Shown: positions 8,008 to 16,276 of the stretch, one piece after another
Layout: every line of letters begins with the position of its first letter
How positions within the stretch are numbered: the first letter of the stretch is position 1
Assembly (NCBI RefSeq): GCF_026242055.1
Contig: NZ_JAPJDL010000002.1
Span: 558,001 to 622,000 of the forward strand
Source: Lentzea sp. NEAU-D7
Lineage (GTDB): Bacteria; Actinomycetota; Actinomycetes; Mycobacteriales; Pseudonocardiaceae
Direction: 5' to 3'
DNA length: 64,000 bases
Program-made: the position numbers and the translations under genes
The notes under the pieces: generated by a model
The model's input: the letters and a program-made list of their open reading frames with translations, nothing else
The model's database searches: none
What the model was told of the DNA's origin: nothing

Positions 8008-8574
8008 TCAGGATCGGGTGAGGCCGGCCACGGTGGTGTCCACCAGTGCTGTGAGCAGCTTTCGCGCCCGCTGTGCGTCGTCGAGCTCGGTTTCCAGGCC
8101 CTGCACGGTGCGCACCAGCGCGGTGGCGATGACGGCGCAGCGATCCGCGCCGGCGTCGGTGGCCGCGAGCACCCGTGCCGTGAGCCGTTCGACCTCGGCG
8201 GTGTACTGCGCTGCTTCGGAGGTGGCGACCCGCCCGTACTCGGCGAGCAGCTCCAGGGCGTGCTCGGAGCGCTCGGCCAGACCCAATGTCAGGCCGAGCT
8301 TCGCCTCCAGGACTGCCACGACGCGCGTGGCGATGTCGCCGGTCTCGTCGTCCGCCGCGGCCCGTGCCCGGGTGATCGAGTCGGCGAGCAGGGCGGCACC
8401 GACCGCCCGCATCACGTCCTCCTTGTTCTTCACCCTCAGGTACAGGGCGGGCCTGGACATGCCCGCGGCGGCCGCGATGTCCGCCATCGTCGCCCGTTTG
8501 AAGCCGTGCCGGGCGAAAGCGTCGAAGCCCGCGACGAGCAGCGGATCACCGGAGACCACATCTCTGACTGACAT
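8008..8574 (-). CDS. TetR/AcrR-family regulator
   Basis: The 188-residue protein has an N-terminal TetR helix-turn-helix with GFDAFARHGFKRATMADIAAA and GMSRPALYLRVKNKEDVM, then an all-helical ligand domain. It is the first gene of a four-gene minus-strand unit (TetR, SDR, reductase-like, SRPBCC). A near-symmetric palindrome lies two bases upstream of its start codon and is the likely autoregulatory operator. It probably represses the whole unit until a small molecule binds. Confidence 0.9.
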   Translation of the reverse strand: MSVRDVVSGDPLLVAGFDAFARHGFKRATMADIAAAAGMSRPALYLRVKNKEDVMRAVGAALLADSITRARAAADDETGDIATRVVAVLEAKLGLTLGLAERSEHALELLAEYGRVATSEAAQYTAEVERLTARVLAATDAGADRCAVIATALVRTVQGLETELDDAQRARKLLTALVDTTVAGLTRS

Positions 8575-8575
8575 G

Positions 8576-8601
8576 CTGACATATTATGCATACTTTGTCA
8601 G
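8576..8601. promoter_or_regulatory. TetR-type operator palindrome
   Basis: CTGACA (8576-8581) and TGTCAG (8596-8601) are perfect inverted arms, centred exactly on a second palindrome, ATGCAT (8586-8591). The centre is AT-rich, unlike its surroundings. It abuts the TetR start codon, so it is the best candidate for that protein's binding site and overlaps its promoter. Confidence 0.7.
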
Positions 8602-8699
8602 AACGTCATAGCGGGACGGGCCACTCTTCGTCACCCGGTCTGGTGGCGGCGTCGCTGTTCTCCGCCACCGGACCGGCTTCTTCGACCACTCGCCGCAGG

Positions 8700-10298
8700 T
8701 CAGCTGTGGGCGCGCTTGCGCCTCGCCAGCCAGAAGGTCACGCCGCCCGCCGCCAGTACGACAGCGCCTCCGACGGCCAGCGCGACCACGCTGGCCCCGG
8801 TTCTGGCGAGGCCACCGGAGCCGGTGATGGCGCCGGCCTCGGTCGTCTTCGTCGTCCCCGTCGCGGGAGGGGTGTTGCCGGGCGTGCCGACGGCTTCGGC
8901 AGCGGCCGCTACGGCGTTGTCCACGGCCGGAGCCGTCGCCGGGGCCGCGGGCTCACCGCCCACCGGGAACTCGAAGGCCCCGCGGTCCAGTGCGCGTCCT
9001 GCTGTCCGCTGCTTGCCCGCGACGTCGTGCGCGGGCAGGTCGAACGCCGTGCCGGAGTCGATCGCGGGTGACCCTTCGAGAGGGCGGAAGTTCGCGGTGG
9101 CGAGATCGGTGCCCGGCTTGGCGAGCTTCGGGTCGGCGACGATGTCGTTCGGTCCCATGGCCTCCGGCTTCTTGCCTCCGAAGTAGATGTTGTGGTCGTA
9201 GGTGACGTTGGTGTTGCGGTGGGTCGAGTTGACCGGCTTGCCCTCGCGCACGACGGAGATGTTGTTCAGGATCCGCACGTCGTCGCTCATCGCGGCGAAG
9301 ATGTTCGCGTAGGGCTCCATGTTCGTGCTGCGCGAGTTCAGGTACGCGGTGTTGTTGACGATGTCGACGTGCTGCGACTTGAACGAGTGGATGCCCGATC
9401 CGCCGTTGTCGAACGAGATGTTGTTCGCGACCAGGACGCGACCCTTGTACGCGGGATCGGAGTTGTCCTTGTCCTTCAGCGTGTCGATGATGATGCCGTT
9501 GCCGTCCGAGTGCCGGCCGATGTGCGTCCAGATGACCTTGGTCTCGTTGTCGTGGACCACGTTGCCGGTGATGCGGATCTTGTACTGCGACGGGTCGCCG
9601 GGGCCTTCGTCCAGGGCACGCAGGATGGAGATCCCGCTGGTGGCGTACTCGGTGTACCAGGACGTGGAGTGCACCCAGTTGCGGTCGATCGTCACGTGGT
9701 CGGCGTCGATGGCCGAGATCCCGATGCCGGGGCAGTGGTGCACGTGGTTGCCGGTGATCTCCAGGTGGTGTGAGGCCTTGCCGGTCTTCTCGTCCTTGTA
9801 GGCGCCGATGCAGTTGGTGTTGAAGACCGGCTTCTTCTGCCCGGCCTGCTTCCTGGCCTCGTCGAGGTTGATGGACGCGGCGTCGCCCGCCACCTCGAGG
9901 CCGCGGATCCTGATGTGCGACGCGCCGGTGATCCTGATGCCGTGCCACCCGGTGACCGGGTTGAGCACCGGCTTCTGACCGGGGAACGCCTCGAAGGTGA
10001 TGGGCGCTCCCGGGCTGCCGGAGCGGGTGATGTTGACGACGTCACGGCCCGTCGCGGTCTCCCGGTAGGTGCCGCCCATCACCTGCACCACGTCGCCCGG
10101 GTTGGTCGAGTCGGCGGCCTTCTGAATCGTTTTGAACGGCTGGTCCGCCGACTTTCCCGAGTTGCCGTCCGAACCGGACGGACTGACGAAGTACGTGGTG
10201 GGGGCGGCGATCGCGGTGCCGACCAGGGCGAGCAGGCCCAGTGGTGCGGAGCCGATGCTCACCGCGGCGGCGAGTCGTAAGAGGCGAAGAGAGTTCAC
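8700..10298 (-). CDS. Secreted right-handed beta-helix protein with LARTG wall-anchor signal
   Basis: The 532-residue protein starts at a GTG with a good GGAAGG ribosome site. It has a signal peptide (residues about 1-29), then a pectate-lyase/alginate-lyase-like parallel beta-helix with many N-x-I/V turns such as IRITGNVVHDN, VLVANNISFDNGGSG and VRILNNISVV. A Pro/Ala/Thr-rich spacer follows, then LARTG at 497-501, a membrane span and RRKR. This is the LAxTG sorting signal known for class E sortases, so the protein should be wall-linked. It likely binds or cleaves an acidic polysaccharide. Two LacI-type palindromes lie in its upstream region, pointing to sugar-dependent control by the divergent regulator. 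No sortase gene is in the window. Confidence 0.8.
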   Translation of the reverse strand: MNSLRLLRLAAAVSIGSAPLGLLALVGTAIAAPTTYFVSPSGSDGNSGKSADQPFKTIQKAADSTNPGDVVQVMGGTYRETATGRDVVNITRSGSPGAPITFEAFPGQKPVLNPVTGWHGIRITGASHIRIRGLEVAGDAASINLDEARKQAGQKKPVFNTNCIGAYKDEKTGKASHHLEITGNHVHHCPGIGISAIDADHVTIDRNWVHSTSWYTEYATSGISILRALDEGPGDPSQYKIRITGNVVHDNETKVIWTHIGRHSDGNGIIIDTLKDKDNSDPAYKGRVLVANNISFDNGGSGIHSFKSQHVDIVNNTAYLNSRSTNMEPYANIFAAMSDDVRILNNISVVREGKPVNSTHRNTNVTYDHNIYFGGKKPEAMGPNDIVADPKLAKPGTDLATANFRPLEGSPAIDSGTAFDLPAHDVAGKQRTAGRALDRGAFEFPVGGEPAAPATAPAVDNAVAAAAEAVGTPGNTPPATGTTKTTEAGAITGSGGLARTGASVVALAVGGAVVLAAGGVTFWLARRKRAHS

Positions 10299-10502
10299 GT
10301 GTTTCCTTCCTGGGTTCGACACGGCTCGCGTCCTCGCCAGTCCGGCTGCACGGCGCGAGTGTGTCGAATGGGCGGTGCTCCCGCAACCCTCCACTCGGAG
10401 GGATCCACACGGGGGCATCGGCAGGGGCAAGTTCGTTGTGGTGTGGGAAGAACGCTGGTCGGGGAAGGTCTTGTGCTCCGCGATCCCTGGTTGTGGCCAC
10501 CG

Positions 10503-10522
10503 TCGGGAAAAGCTTTTCCCGA
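10503..10522. promoter_or_regulatory. 20-bp perfect palindrome, LacI-family operator
   Basis: TCGGGAAAAGCTTTTCCCGA is a perfect 20-bp palindrome with a central GC, the usual form of LacI/GalR operators. It lies between the divergent beta-helix and LacI-family genes. A second copy of the core lies at 10682-10695. Confidence 0.75.
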
Positions 10523-10681
10523 GTGACGCCGGGGATCGTAACCGATGCTGTCCGCGTCGTTCGGGGGGTGGTCCCTTGTGCTGGTGTGCAAGTCTTCCGA
10601 ACGGGCTGATGTGGACTCTTGCGTCCGGAAGTCAAGCCCTGTCTTGAAATCGCCGTTCCGGCGTGGTTAGGGTGACGCGAC

Positions 10682-10695
10682 GGAAAACATTTTCC
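10682..10695. promoter_or_regulatory. Second LacI-family operator copy
   Basis: GGAAAA-CA-TTTTCC repeats the core of the palindrome at 10503-10522 with a changed central pair. It lies about 105 bases before the regulator gene. Two sites allow looping or separate control of the two divergent genes. Confidence 0.65.
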
Positions 10696-10800
10696 CAAGA
10701 TTCACCCCCGACACCGTGCCCCGTGGTGCGGCGCCTCCTGCTGCCGCCGATCCGGGGTTGCTCAGGCCGGTGTGTGGCGCGGTCCGTAGGATCGACGGCC

Positions 10801-11853
10801 GTGGAGGGAAACGCGACACTGTTCGACGTGGCACGGGTGGCGGGGGTGTCCCTGGCGACCGCGTCGCGGGCGATCAACGGCAGCGCTCGAACGGTCGGTG
10901 CCGAACTGCGCGAGAAGGTGCTGCGAGCGGCCCAGGAGCTGGACTACTCCCCGAACGCCGCCGCGCGGACGATGAAGCGCGGCCACGCCGACGTGGTCGG
11001 GATGATCGTCCCGGACATCGCGGACCCGTACTTCTCGGGCATCGCCTCCGGCGTCATGAAGGCCGCCGACGAGCAGGGCCTCATGGTGTCCATCGCGAGC
11101 ACGCGCCGGCAGAGCAGCCGGGAGGCCGAGTACGTGGCGGGTTTCCGCCGCCAGCGCAACCGCGCGGTCATCCTCGCGGGCAGCCGCACCAGCAGCCGGG
11201 CCGAGACCGAGACCCTCAAGGCCGAGGTCGACCGCTTCGAGGCGCAGGGCGGCAGGGTCGCGGTGGTGAGTCAGCGCAAGCTCCCGGTGGACACCGTGGT
11301 CGTGGAGAACCGGCAGGGCGCCCGTGCGCTGGCGACGGACCTCACCGACCTGGGGTACCGCGACTTCGCCGTGCTCGCCGGCCCCCGCGACCTGCTCAGC
11401 GCCAAGGACCGCCTCGACGGCTTCCGCACGGGACTGGCCGAGGCCGGCGTCGAGCTCTCCAGGGAACAGGTCGTCAACGGTGAGTTCAGCAGGGACGGCG
11501 GCTTCCAGGCGATGGAACAGGTCCTGGAGGAGCTCGGCGGGATCGACTGCGTGTTCGCCGTCAACGACGTCATGGCGCTCGGGGCGATCGCGGCCATCCG
11601 CTCGCGCGGCCTCGACGTGCCCCGCCACCTGTCGGTCGCCGGGTTCGGCGACATCTCCACGCTGCGGGACATGGCGCCCCGGTTGACGACCGTGCGGGTG
11701 GACCTCGAGAGGCTGGGACGGCTCGCGCTGGAGATGATCTTGTCGAGCGAGGGCGGCGCCCCGCGGACCCGGCGGGAGAAGTGCCAGGTCGTGCTGGGGG
11801 CCAGTACCCCTGGTCGCAAGCCCGTCGGCCGGAGGTCCTCGGCGAGAGGGTGA
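10801..11853 (+). CDS. LacI-family transcriptional regulator
   Basis: The 350-residue protein has a LacI helix-turn-helix, TLFDVARVAGVSLATASRAIN (residues about 6-26), and the hinge-proximal SPNAAARTMKRG. A full periplasmic-binding-protein-like effector domain follows, with IVPDIADPYFSGI and FAVNDVMALGAI. It starts at a GTG. Two copies of a LacI-type palindrome lie upstream, so it probably regulates itself and the divergent wall-anchored beta-helix protein in response to a sugar or oligosaccharide. The effector is unknown. Confidence 0.92.
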   Translation: MEGNATLFDVARVAGVSLATASRAINGSARTVGAELREKVLRAAQELDYSPNAAARTMKRGHADVVGMIVPDIADPYFSGIASGVMKAADEQGLMVSIASTRRQSSREAEYVAGFRRQRNRAVILAGSRTSSRAETETLKAEVDRFEAQGGRVAVVSQRKLPVDTVVVENRQGARALATDLTDLGYRDFAVLAGPRDLLSAKDRLDGFRTGLAEAGVELSREQVVNGEFSRDGGFQAMEQVLEELGGIDCVFAVNDVMALGAIAAIRSRGLDVPRHLSVAGFGDISTLRDMAPRLTTVRVDLERLGRLALEMILSSEGGAPRTRREKCQVVLGASTPGRKPVGRRSSARG

Positions 11854-11913
11854 TCGCGGCAGGACCGTCGGCGGGGTTCGGCGCGTCACGCCGGCCGCTG
11901 GCGTGCGGGGGCC

Positions 11914-12480
11914 TCATGCGAGGAGCTTGGCGACACCGAACTCGAAGCGTTCGTCGAACGACTCTTCCCTGAGGAAGGGGAGAACGCGCCGCAACGCGCT
12001 GCGTTCTCCCACGTCGAGTCCTTGCGGCCCGCGGGGCAGCGCCTGCTCCTCCTGAGCCAGCCCCAGGACGAAGTAGATCAGGCTCCAGCACGTCCACGCG
12101 GCCTCCCGCTCGGACAGCCCGCCGTCCAGCAGCGCCGCGACAAGCGCCTCCGCGGTGTCCAACGTGGCCGGTTCGGCGGCGTAGGTCCCCGCCACGACCG
12201 CGGCGCCGTCGCGGTGTGCCAGCAGGGCGTGCCGGTAGCGGCGGGCGATCTCGGCGGCGCGTTCGCGCCAGTGCCGGGGCAGGTCGTCGAGCGAGACGCC
12301 GGCGACGATCGCGTCCGCCATCAGCTCTTCCAGTCGCGCCTTGCTCTTGACGTGCCACAGCACGGTGTTCATCCGCACGTCGAGCCGTTGCGCGATGGCC
12401 CGCATCGACACGGCCTCGGCGCCGAGCTCGTCGAGGATCTCCAGCGCGGTGCGCACCACGTCCGCTTGACTCTTGGTCAC
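11914..12480 (-). CDS. TetR-family regulator (TetR_C-type ligand domain)
   Basis: The 188-residue protein has a TetR-type HTH with ALEILDELGAEAVSMRAIAQRL and DVRMNTVLWHVKSKARLEELM. The AVSMRAIAQRLDV form is typical of the group that includes TetR itself, and the C-terminal domain matches its tetracycline-repressor class. It starts at a GTG lying inside one of two matching palindromes. It is divergent from an FAD monooxygenase gene, the layout of a repressor controlling a drug-modifying enzyme. Confidence 0.9.
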   Translation of the reverse strand: MTKSQADVVRTALEILDELGAEAVSMRAIAQRLDVRMNTVLWHVKSKARLEELMADAIVAGVSLDDLPRHWRERAAEIARRYRHALLAHRDGAAVVAGTYAAEPATLDTAEALVAALLDGGLSEREAAWTCWSLIYFVLGLAQEEQALPRGPQGLDVGERSALRRVLPFLREESFDERFEFGVAKLLA

Positions 12481-12485
12481 TGACC
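12475..12485. promoter_or_regulatory. TetR operator 1
   Basis: GGTCACTGACC is an 11-bp palindrome (5-bp arms around one base) overlapping the GTG start of the TetR gene. With flanking bases TT it is the exact inverse of GGTCAGTGACCAA at 12509-12521. Confidence 0.75.
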
Positions 12486-12508
12486 TAGTCTACTCGGTGT
12501 CAAGTGTT

Positions 12509-12519
12509 GGTCAGTGACC
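12509..12519. promoter_or_regulatory. TetR operator 2
   Basis: GGTCAGTGACC is the second palindromic site, 34 bases centre-to-centre from the first, between the divergent TetR and monooxygenase genes. Repressor bound at both would cover both promoters, as in the classic tetR/tetA operator pair. Confidence 0.75.
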
Positions 12520-12532
12520 AAGGGAGTGGGAC

Positions 12533-13765
12533 GTGGACGTCGTCGTCGTGGGTGCCGGGCCGACCGGTCTGTGGCTGGCGGGGGAACTGCGGCTGGGCGG
12601 GGCCTCCGTCACGGTCGTGGAGGAGCGGGAGGTGCGGGACCCGAACTCGAAGGCACTCACCATCCACCCGCGCACGATCGAGATCTTCGACTGCCGAGGT
12701 GTCGTCGAGCCGTTCCTGGCGGAGGGCGTCCGCATCCCGAACGGGCACTTCGGCGGGCTGCCCGACCGCATGGACTTCGCGGCCCTCGACACGCCGTACC
12801 CGTTCACGCTGGCCCTGCCGCAGGCCCGCACGGAGGAGCTGCTGGAGGAACGCGCCCTCGGGCTCGGGGCGGTGATCCTCCGCGGCCGCGCGGTGGCCGG
12901 ACTGGTCGACGGCGGTGTGGAGCTGTCCGACGGGACTGTCCTGTCCGGGCGGTACGTCGTCGGGTGTGACGGGACTCGGAGCACGGTGCGGCGGGCGGCG
13001 GGCATCGAGTTCCCCGGTACCGACGCCACCACGTGGGGCTGGCTCGGCGACGTGGTGCTCGACTCGCCGCCGGACCGCGGGTTCGCGAGCGCCACGGGTC
13101 CGTCAGGCGGGTTGATGGTCGTGCCGCTGCCCGGCGGTCTGCACCGGATCGTCGGCGGCGATCCCGGTACGAACACCGCCGAATGGCCGGGCGAGCTCAC
13201 CCTCGACGAGCTGCGCAGGACCGTGAAGGCCATCGCGGGCACCGACTTCGGCCTGCGCGATCCCCGGTGGCTGTCCCGTTTCGGCAACGCCACCCGCCAG
13301 GCCGCCACCTATCGCAGTGGCACCGTGCTGCTGGCCGGCGACGCCGCCCACATGCACTTCCCGACCGGCGGTGTCGGCATGAACGTCGGCATCCAGGACG
13401 CGCACAACCTGGGTTGGAAGCTCGCCGCCGTGGCGACCGGGCGGGCCGGAGACTCGCTGCTCGACACCTACCACGCCGAGCGTCATCCCGTCGGTGCCGC
13501 GCTGCTCGAGCACACCAGGGCGCAGACCGCGTTGATGACCGGCTACTCGCCGGAGGGGCAGGCGTTGCGTGCGGTGGTGAGCGGGCTCATCGCGGCGGCG
13601 CCGGACATGTCGCTGATCCTCGCCGAGCGGCTGTCCGGGTTGGACGTCGACTACGGCACCGGGCGGCGGGTGGCGGACCACGACTCGTTGTTCACGCGGC
13701 TGAGGCCGGGCAGGCACGTGAAGACCGAGGCCGGGCTGGTGCGGCCGGACGGTCACCTCGCCTGA
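12533..13765 (+). CDS. FAD-dependent aromatic/drug monooxygenase (PHBH-type, Rox-like)
   Basis: The 410-residue protein has the FAD loop VVVGAGPTGLWLAGEL, the ALTIHPRTIEIFD segment, the DG motif VVGCDGTRSTVRR and the second FAD motif LLAGDAAHMHFPTGGVGMNVGIQDA. These place it with the class A flavin hydroxylases that include rifampicin monooxygenase and polyketide oxygenases. Rox-type members are about 470-500 residues; this one stops after RPDGHLA, where relatives usually continue with a C-terminal thioredoxin-like part. The end may be trimmed by mutation. The GTG start follows AAGGGAG. Control by the divergent TetR through the twin operators is likely. A drug or phenolic substrate is inferred. 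Confidence 0.85.
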   Translation: MDVVVVGAGPTGLWLAGELRLGGASVTVVEEREVRDPNSKALTIHPRTIEIFDCRGVVEPFLAEGVRIPNGHFGGLPDRMDFAALDTPYPFTLALPQARTEELLEERALGLGAVILRGRAVAGLVDGGVELSDGTVLSGRYVVGCDGTRSTVRRAAGIEFPGTDATTWGWLGDVVLDSPPDRGFASATGPSGGLMVVPLPGGLHRIVGGDPGTNTAEWPGELTLDELRRTVKAIAGTDFGLRDPRWLSRFGNATRQAATYRSGTVLLAGDAAHMHFPTGGVGMNVGIQDAHNLGWKLAAVATGRAGDSLLDTYHAERHPVGAALLEHTRAQTALMTGYSPEGQALRAVVSGLIAAAPDMSLILAERLSGLDVDYGTGRRVADHDSLFTRLRPGRHVKTEAGLVRPDGHLA

Positions 13766-13863
13766 CGACAGGCCGGCTCGGCGAGGCGGTCAACTCGGCG
13801 CGGGGAGTTCATCGAGCTGGCGTTGCGGGATTCCACTCGGGCGGTGCGGTGTTACGAGGACAG

Positions 13864-13912
13864 CCGCGGCACCTGGCGGCGGGCAGTCGATGCCCGCCGC
13901 CAGGTGCCGCGG
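13864..13912. terminator. Strong bidirectional hairpin between convergent genes
   Basis: A perfect 21-bp stem (13864-13884 with 13892-13912) closes a 7-base loop. It lies between the 3' ends of the monooxygenase gene and the convergent secreted-protein gene. No long T-run follows, as is usual in very GC-rich genomes. It probably ends transcription from both sides. Confidence 0.8.
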
Positions 13913-13926
13913 TCAACGGGGCCCGG

Positions 13927-14358
13927 TCAGCAGGACACCCGGATCTTGTTCGAGTGGTTGAAGTAGTCGCTGATGAAGCGGCCGTTGATCTGCGGTACCC
14001 GCTGATACGCCTCGGTCCGGTAGGTGAACGTGCCCGATCCGCTGCAGTTGAAGATGGCGCTCACCGGTGCGCCCGACTCGCTGGTGCCGGGGGTGCCCAC
14101 GGACTCCCATCTTCCCAGCGCACGCAGCCGTTGCACCGTGACGACGAGATAGCCGCTTCCGCACAGAGTCGCGCTTCCCGAACCCTTGATGAGGTTGCCG
14201 TCGCGGATGGTCAGACCGACGTTGGTGACTCGGGAGCACTCGGCCCGCAGCGGTTTCGCGTGTGCCGGCGAGGCGACCACCACGCTCGCCACCGCCACTG
14301 CCGCCGTCATCACCGCGGCCAGTCGCGTCCGCTTGGTGATCGGTTGTCGGATGGGCAT
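13927..14358 (-). CDS. Small secreted protein, unknown function
   Basis: The 143-residue protein has a signal peptide (basic start, hydrophobic AAVMTAAVAVASVVVA, cleavage after AHA at about residue 32). A mature domain of about 110 residues follows with three visible Cys (in AECSRV, TLCGSG, FNCSGS) and a final Cys as the last residue. Four Cys suggest two disulfides. An AAAGGA ribosome site precedes the ATG. No family is recognised with confidence. Confidence 0.75.
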   Translation of the reverse strand: MPIRQPITKRTRLAAVMTAAVAVASVVVASPAHAKPLRAECSRVTNVGLTIRDGNLIKGSGSATLCGSGYLVVTVQRLRALGRWESVGTPGTSESGAPVSAIFNCSGSGTFTYRTEAYQRVPQINGRFISDYFNHSNKIRVSC

Positions 14359-14432
14359 GGCAGAAGTCCTTTCTCGGGAGGTTCGGATGATCGAGCTGCC
14401 GGCCGCGAACGGAGTTGTGACCGGCATCGGGT

Positions 14433-15959
14433 TCAGGACCGCCAGCCGGCCGCGATGCCGACCCGTGTGGCGAGGCCCGGGTTGCCCGCGTAGGCCCGCA
14501 CGTCGCCCCAGGCCGACCATCCACCGTTCGCGTAGCGCGCGGCGTGCCAGATCGAGCCGCCGGCCGCCAGCGCCACGACGTGGAGCTCGCCGCTGGTGAA
14601 CCCGGTGGTGGCGACGTCGAGGACGAAGCCCGTCTTGTTGCCCGTGTAGTCGTCGATCTTCAGCAGCGGCGTCCAGTTGCCGTTGGGCAGGCGAGTGGAG
14701 TGACGCACGCCGGCGAAGCCGTAGTTGGCCACCAGGTGGAAGACGCCGTTGACCTCGGTCGCGCTCACCGACTGCGCCGCCCCCGGATTGCCGGCGAACG
14801 CTTCCACGTCACCCCAGGGACTCCAGTTGCCGTCGGTGCGGCGCAACGTGTGCAGCAGGCCTCCGGTCGACATCGACACGGCCACCTGCAGCTCACCGTT
14901 GAGGAAACCGGCCGCCGCCACGTCCACGTACCCGGACAGGTCGCCGGCGAACGGTTCCACGCTGTGCAGAGCGGTCCAGGAGCCGTTGGGTGAGCGGATG
15001 GAGTGGTGGATGGTGTTCTCGCCGCTGAGAACGACGACGTGCAGCGCACCGCCGACCTCCGTGGCGGCGACCCTGGTGATCGCACCGATCTCGCCGGCGA
15101 AGTCCTCCACGTTGCCGAACGGCGTCCACGGCCCGTCGACCCGCCTGATGGCGTGCCACAGCTCGCCGTCGTTGCCGGCCACCAACGCGTGCTGTTCGCC
15201 GGCGACCATCGCCGACGCCGTGTCTACTGGTGTGAGGACGGCGCCGGTCGCCGACTTCACGTCCGCGAAACCGGTCCACGAGCCGTCACGTCCGCGCATG
15301 GTGTGCACGAGACCGCCGGTGCTGGTCGTCGTGAACAGCTGCGTGCTGCGCCACTGGTTGACCGTCTCGCCCTTGAGGACGCTGAGCAGCGCGACCTTGT
15401 TGTCGTAGCTGGTGACCTTGTCGCGGTCCTCGCTGAGGTGGATGTGCCAGAGGTGGGTCTTGTCGGAGCTCGCCGCCCTGTCGTAGCGGAAGTCCCAGCC
15501 CTCGACCTCTCGGTCGTTGTCCGTCTGACCGAAGAACTCGCGCCAGCCGTCCAGGCGCGGATCGTTCGGGTCCTTGCCCGAAGCCAGCAACCGGTTGGAA
15601 TACCTGGCGATGGTGCCGAAGCTGCCGTTCTGCGCGTCCTCGAAGGTCCAGTCGTAGGCCGCGGCCAGGTTGGAGGGACCGCCCTTGTCCTCGGCGTCCA
15701 CGACCGAGTAGTCGTTGGGAGCGTTGGCCGCCCGCGTGTTGTGATAGCCCTCCTTGTTCGTGTAGATGCCACCGTTCAGCGTTCCCGGCTGCATCGCGCG
15801 CATCTGCTGCATGAGCCACACCGAGGCGTCGCTCTCGAACGCGCCGGCGTTGGCCTGCGGCTGCACACCCCCTGCCAGAAATCCTGCTGTCAGTGCCATG
15901 GCGGCGAGTGCGGTCATCACACGCGCGGCGGTAGTTCTCCTTGAGCGTTCCTGGTTCAA
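14433..15959 (-). CDS. Secreted M15-like peptidase domain plus lectin-like propeller repeats
   Basis: The 508-residue protein starts at a TTG with AGGGGG six bases upstream and has a signal peptide ending near QANA. Residues about 35-190 hold an Asp in YSVVDAEDK and the motif HLWHIHLSEDR, like the metal-binding His/Asp set of D-Ala-D-Ala carboxypeptidase-type (M15) or endolysin-like domains. The rest is about five repeats of roughly 55-60 residues with WSPWGDVEAFAGNPG-type turns. These resemble tectonin/fucose-lectin-like propeller blades that bind sugars. A wall-binding amidase or a decayed relative is inferred; the exact catalytic set needs a structure-based check. Confidence 0.65.
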   Translation of the reverse strand: MNQERSRRTTAARVMTALAAMALTAGFLAGGVQPQANAGAFESDASVWLMQQMRAMQPGTLNGGIYTNKEGYHNTRAANAPNDYSVVDAEDKGGPSNLAAAYDWTFEDAQNGSFGTIARYSNRLLASGKDPNDPRLDGWREFFGQTDNDREVEGWDFRYDRAASSDKTHLWHIHLSEDRDKVTSYDNKVALLSVLKGETVNQWRSTQLFTTTSTGGLVHTMRGRDGSWTGFADVKSATGAVLTPVDTASAMVAGEQHALVAGNDGELWHAIRRVDGPWTPFGNVEDFAGEIGAITRVAATEVGGALHVVVLSGENTIHHSIRSPNGSWTALHSVEPFAGDLSGYVDVAAAGFLNGELQVAVSMSTGGLLHTLRRTDGNWSPWGDVEAFAGNPGAAQSVSATEVNGVFHLVANYGFAGVRHSTRLPNGNWTPLLKIDDYTGNKTGFVLDVATTGFTSGELHVVALAAGGSIWHAARYANGGWSAWGDVRAYAGNPGLATRVGIAAGWRS

Positions 15960-16276
15960 GTTGATCCCCCTGTCCGGCAAGGAAACGGATGAGGCGGTGG
16001 CTGCCGCCCACGTCCTCGACGTGGGTGCCTCGCCTGCTCGCTCATCCGGCGGCGTCGTCCGCCGTGCCGCCCAGGGTGTTCCGCCGGCACATCACAACCG
16101 CACCGGAAATGAGCAATCCCCTGGTCAGAGGGTGATCGAGTGCTGCTGAAGCTCGCCGAGCAGTCCGGCCCGCTTGTTCAGCTTTGTCCACCGAACGTTG
16201 TCAAGTGGAGCGACGCTGACACCGGACAACGAAGTCTGCGTACCTTCGGAAGTGGTTGCACTCCGGGGGGAAGCAC
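15960..16276. other. Intergenic region between divergent genes
   Basis: No gene is supported here. The only notable element is a 7-bp inverted repeat CGTTGTC (16196-16202) and GACAACG (16225-16231) about 45 bases before the start of the winged-helix regulator, a possible self-operator. Confidence 0.45.

Larger units (their letters stand above)
10299..10800. other. Long intergenic regulatory region between beta-helix gene and lacI-type gene
   Basis: No gene is supported in these 502 bases. They separate divergent genes and hold two related palindromes with a GGAAAA-n2-TTTTCC core. A short hairpin CCCTCC-n4-GGAGGG lies at 10387-10402, in what would be the leader of the beta-helix mRNA. Several open frames here lack coding character. 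Confidence 0.6.
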
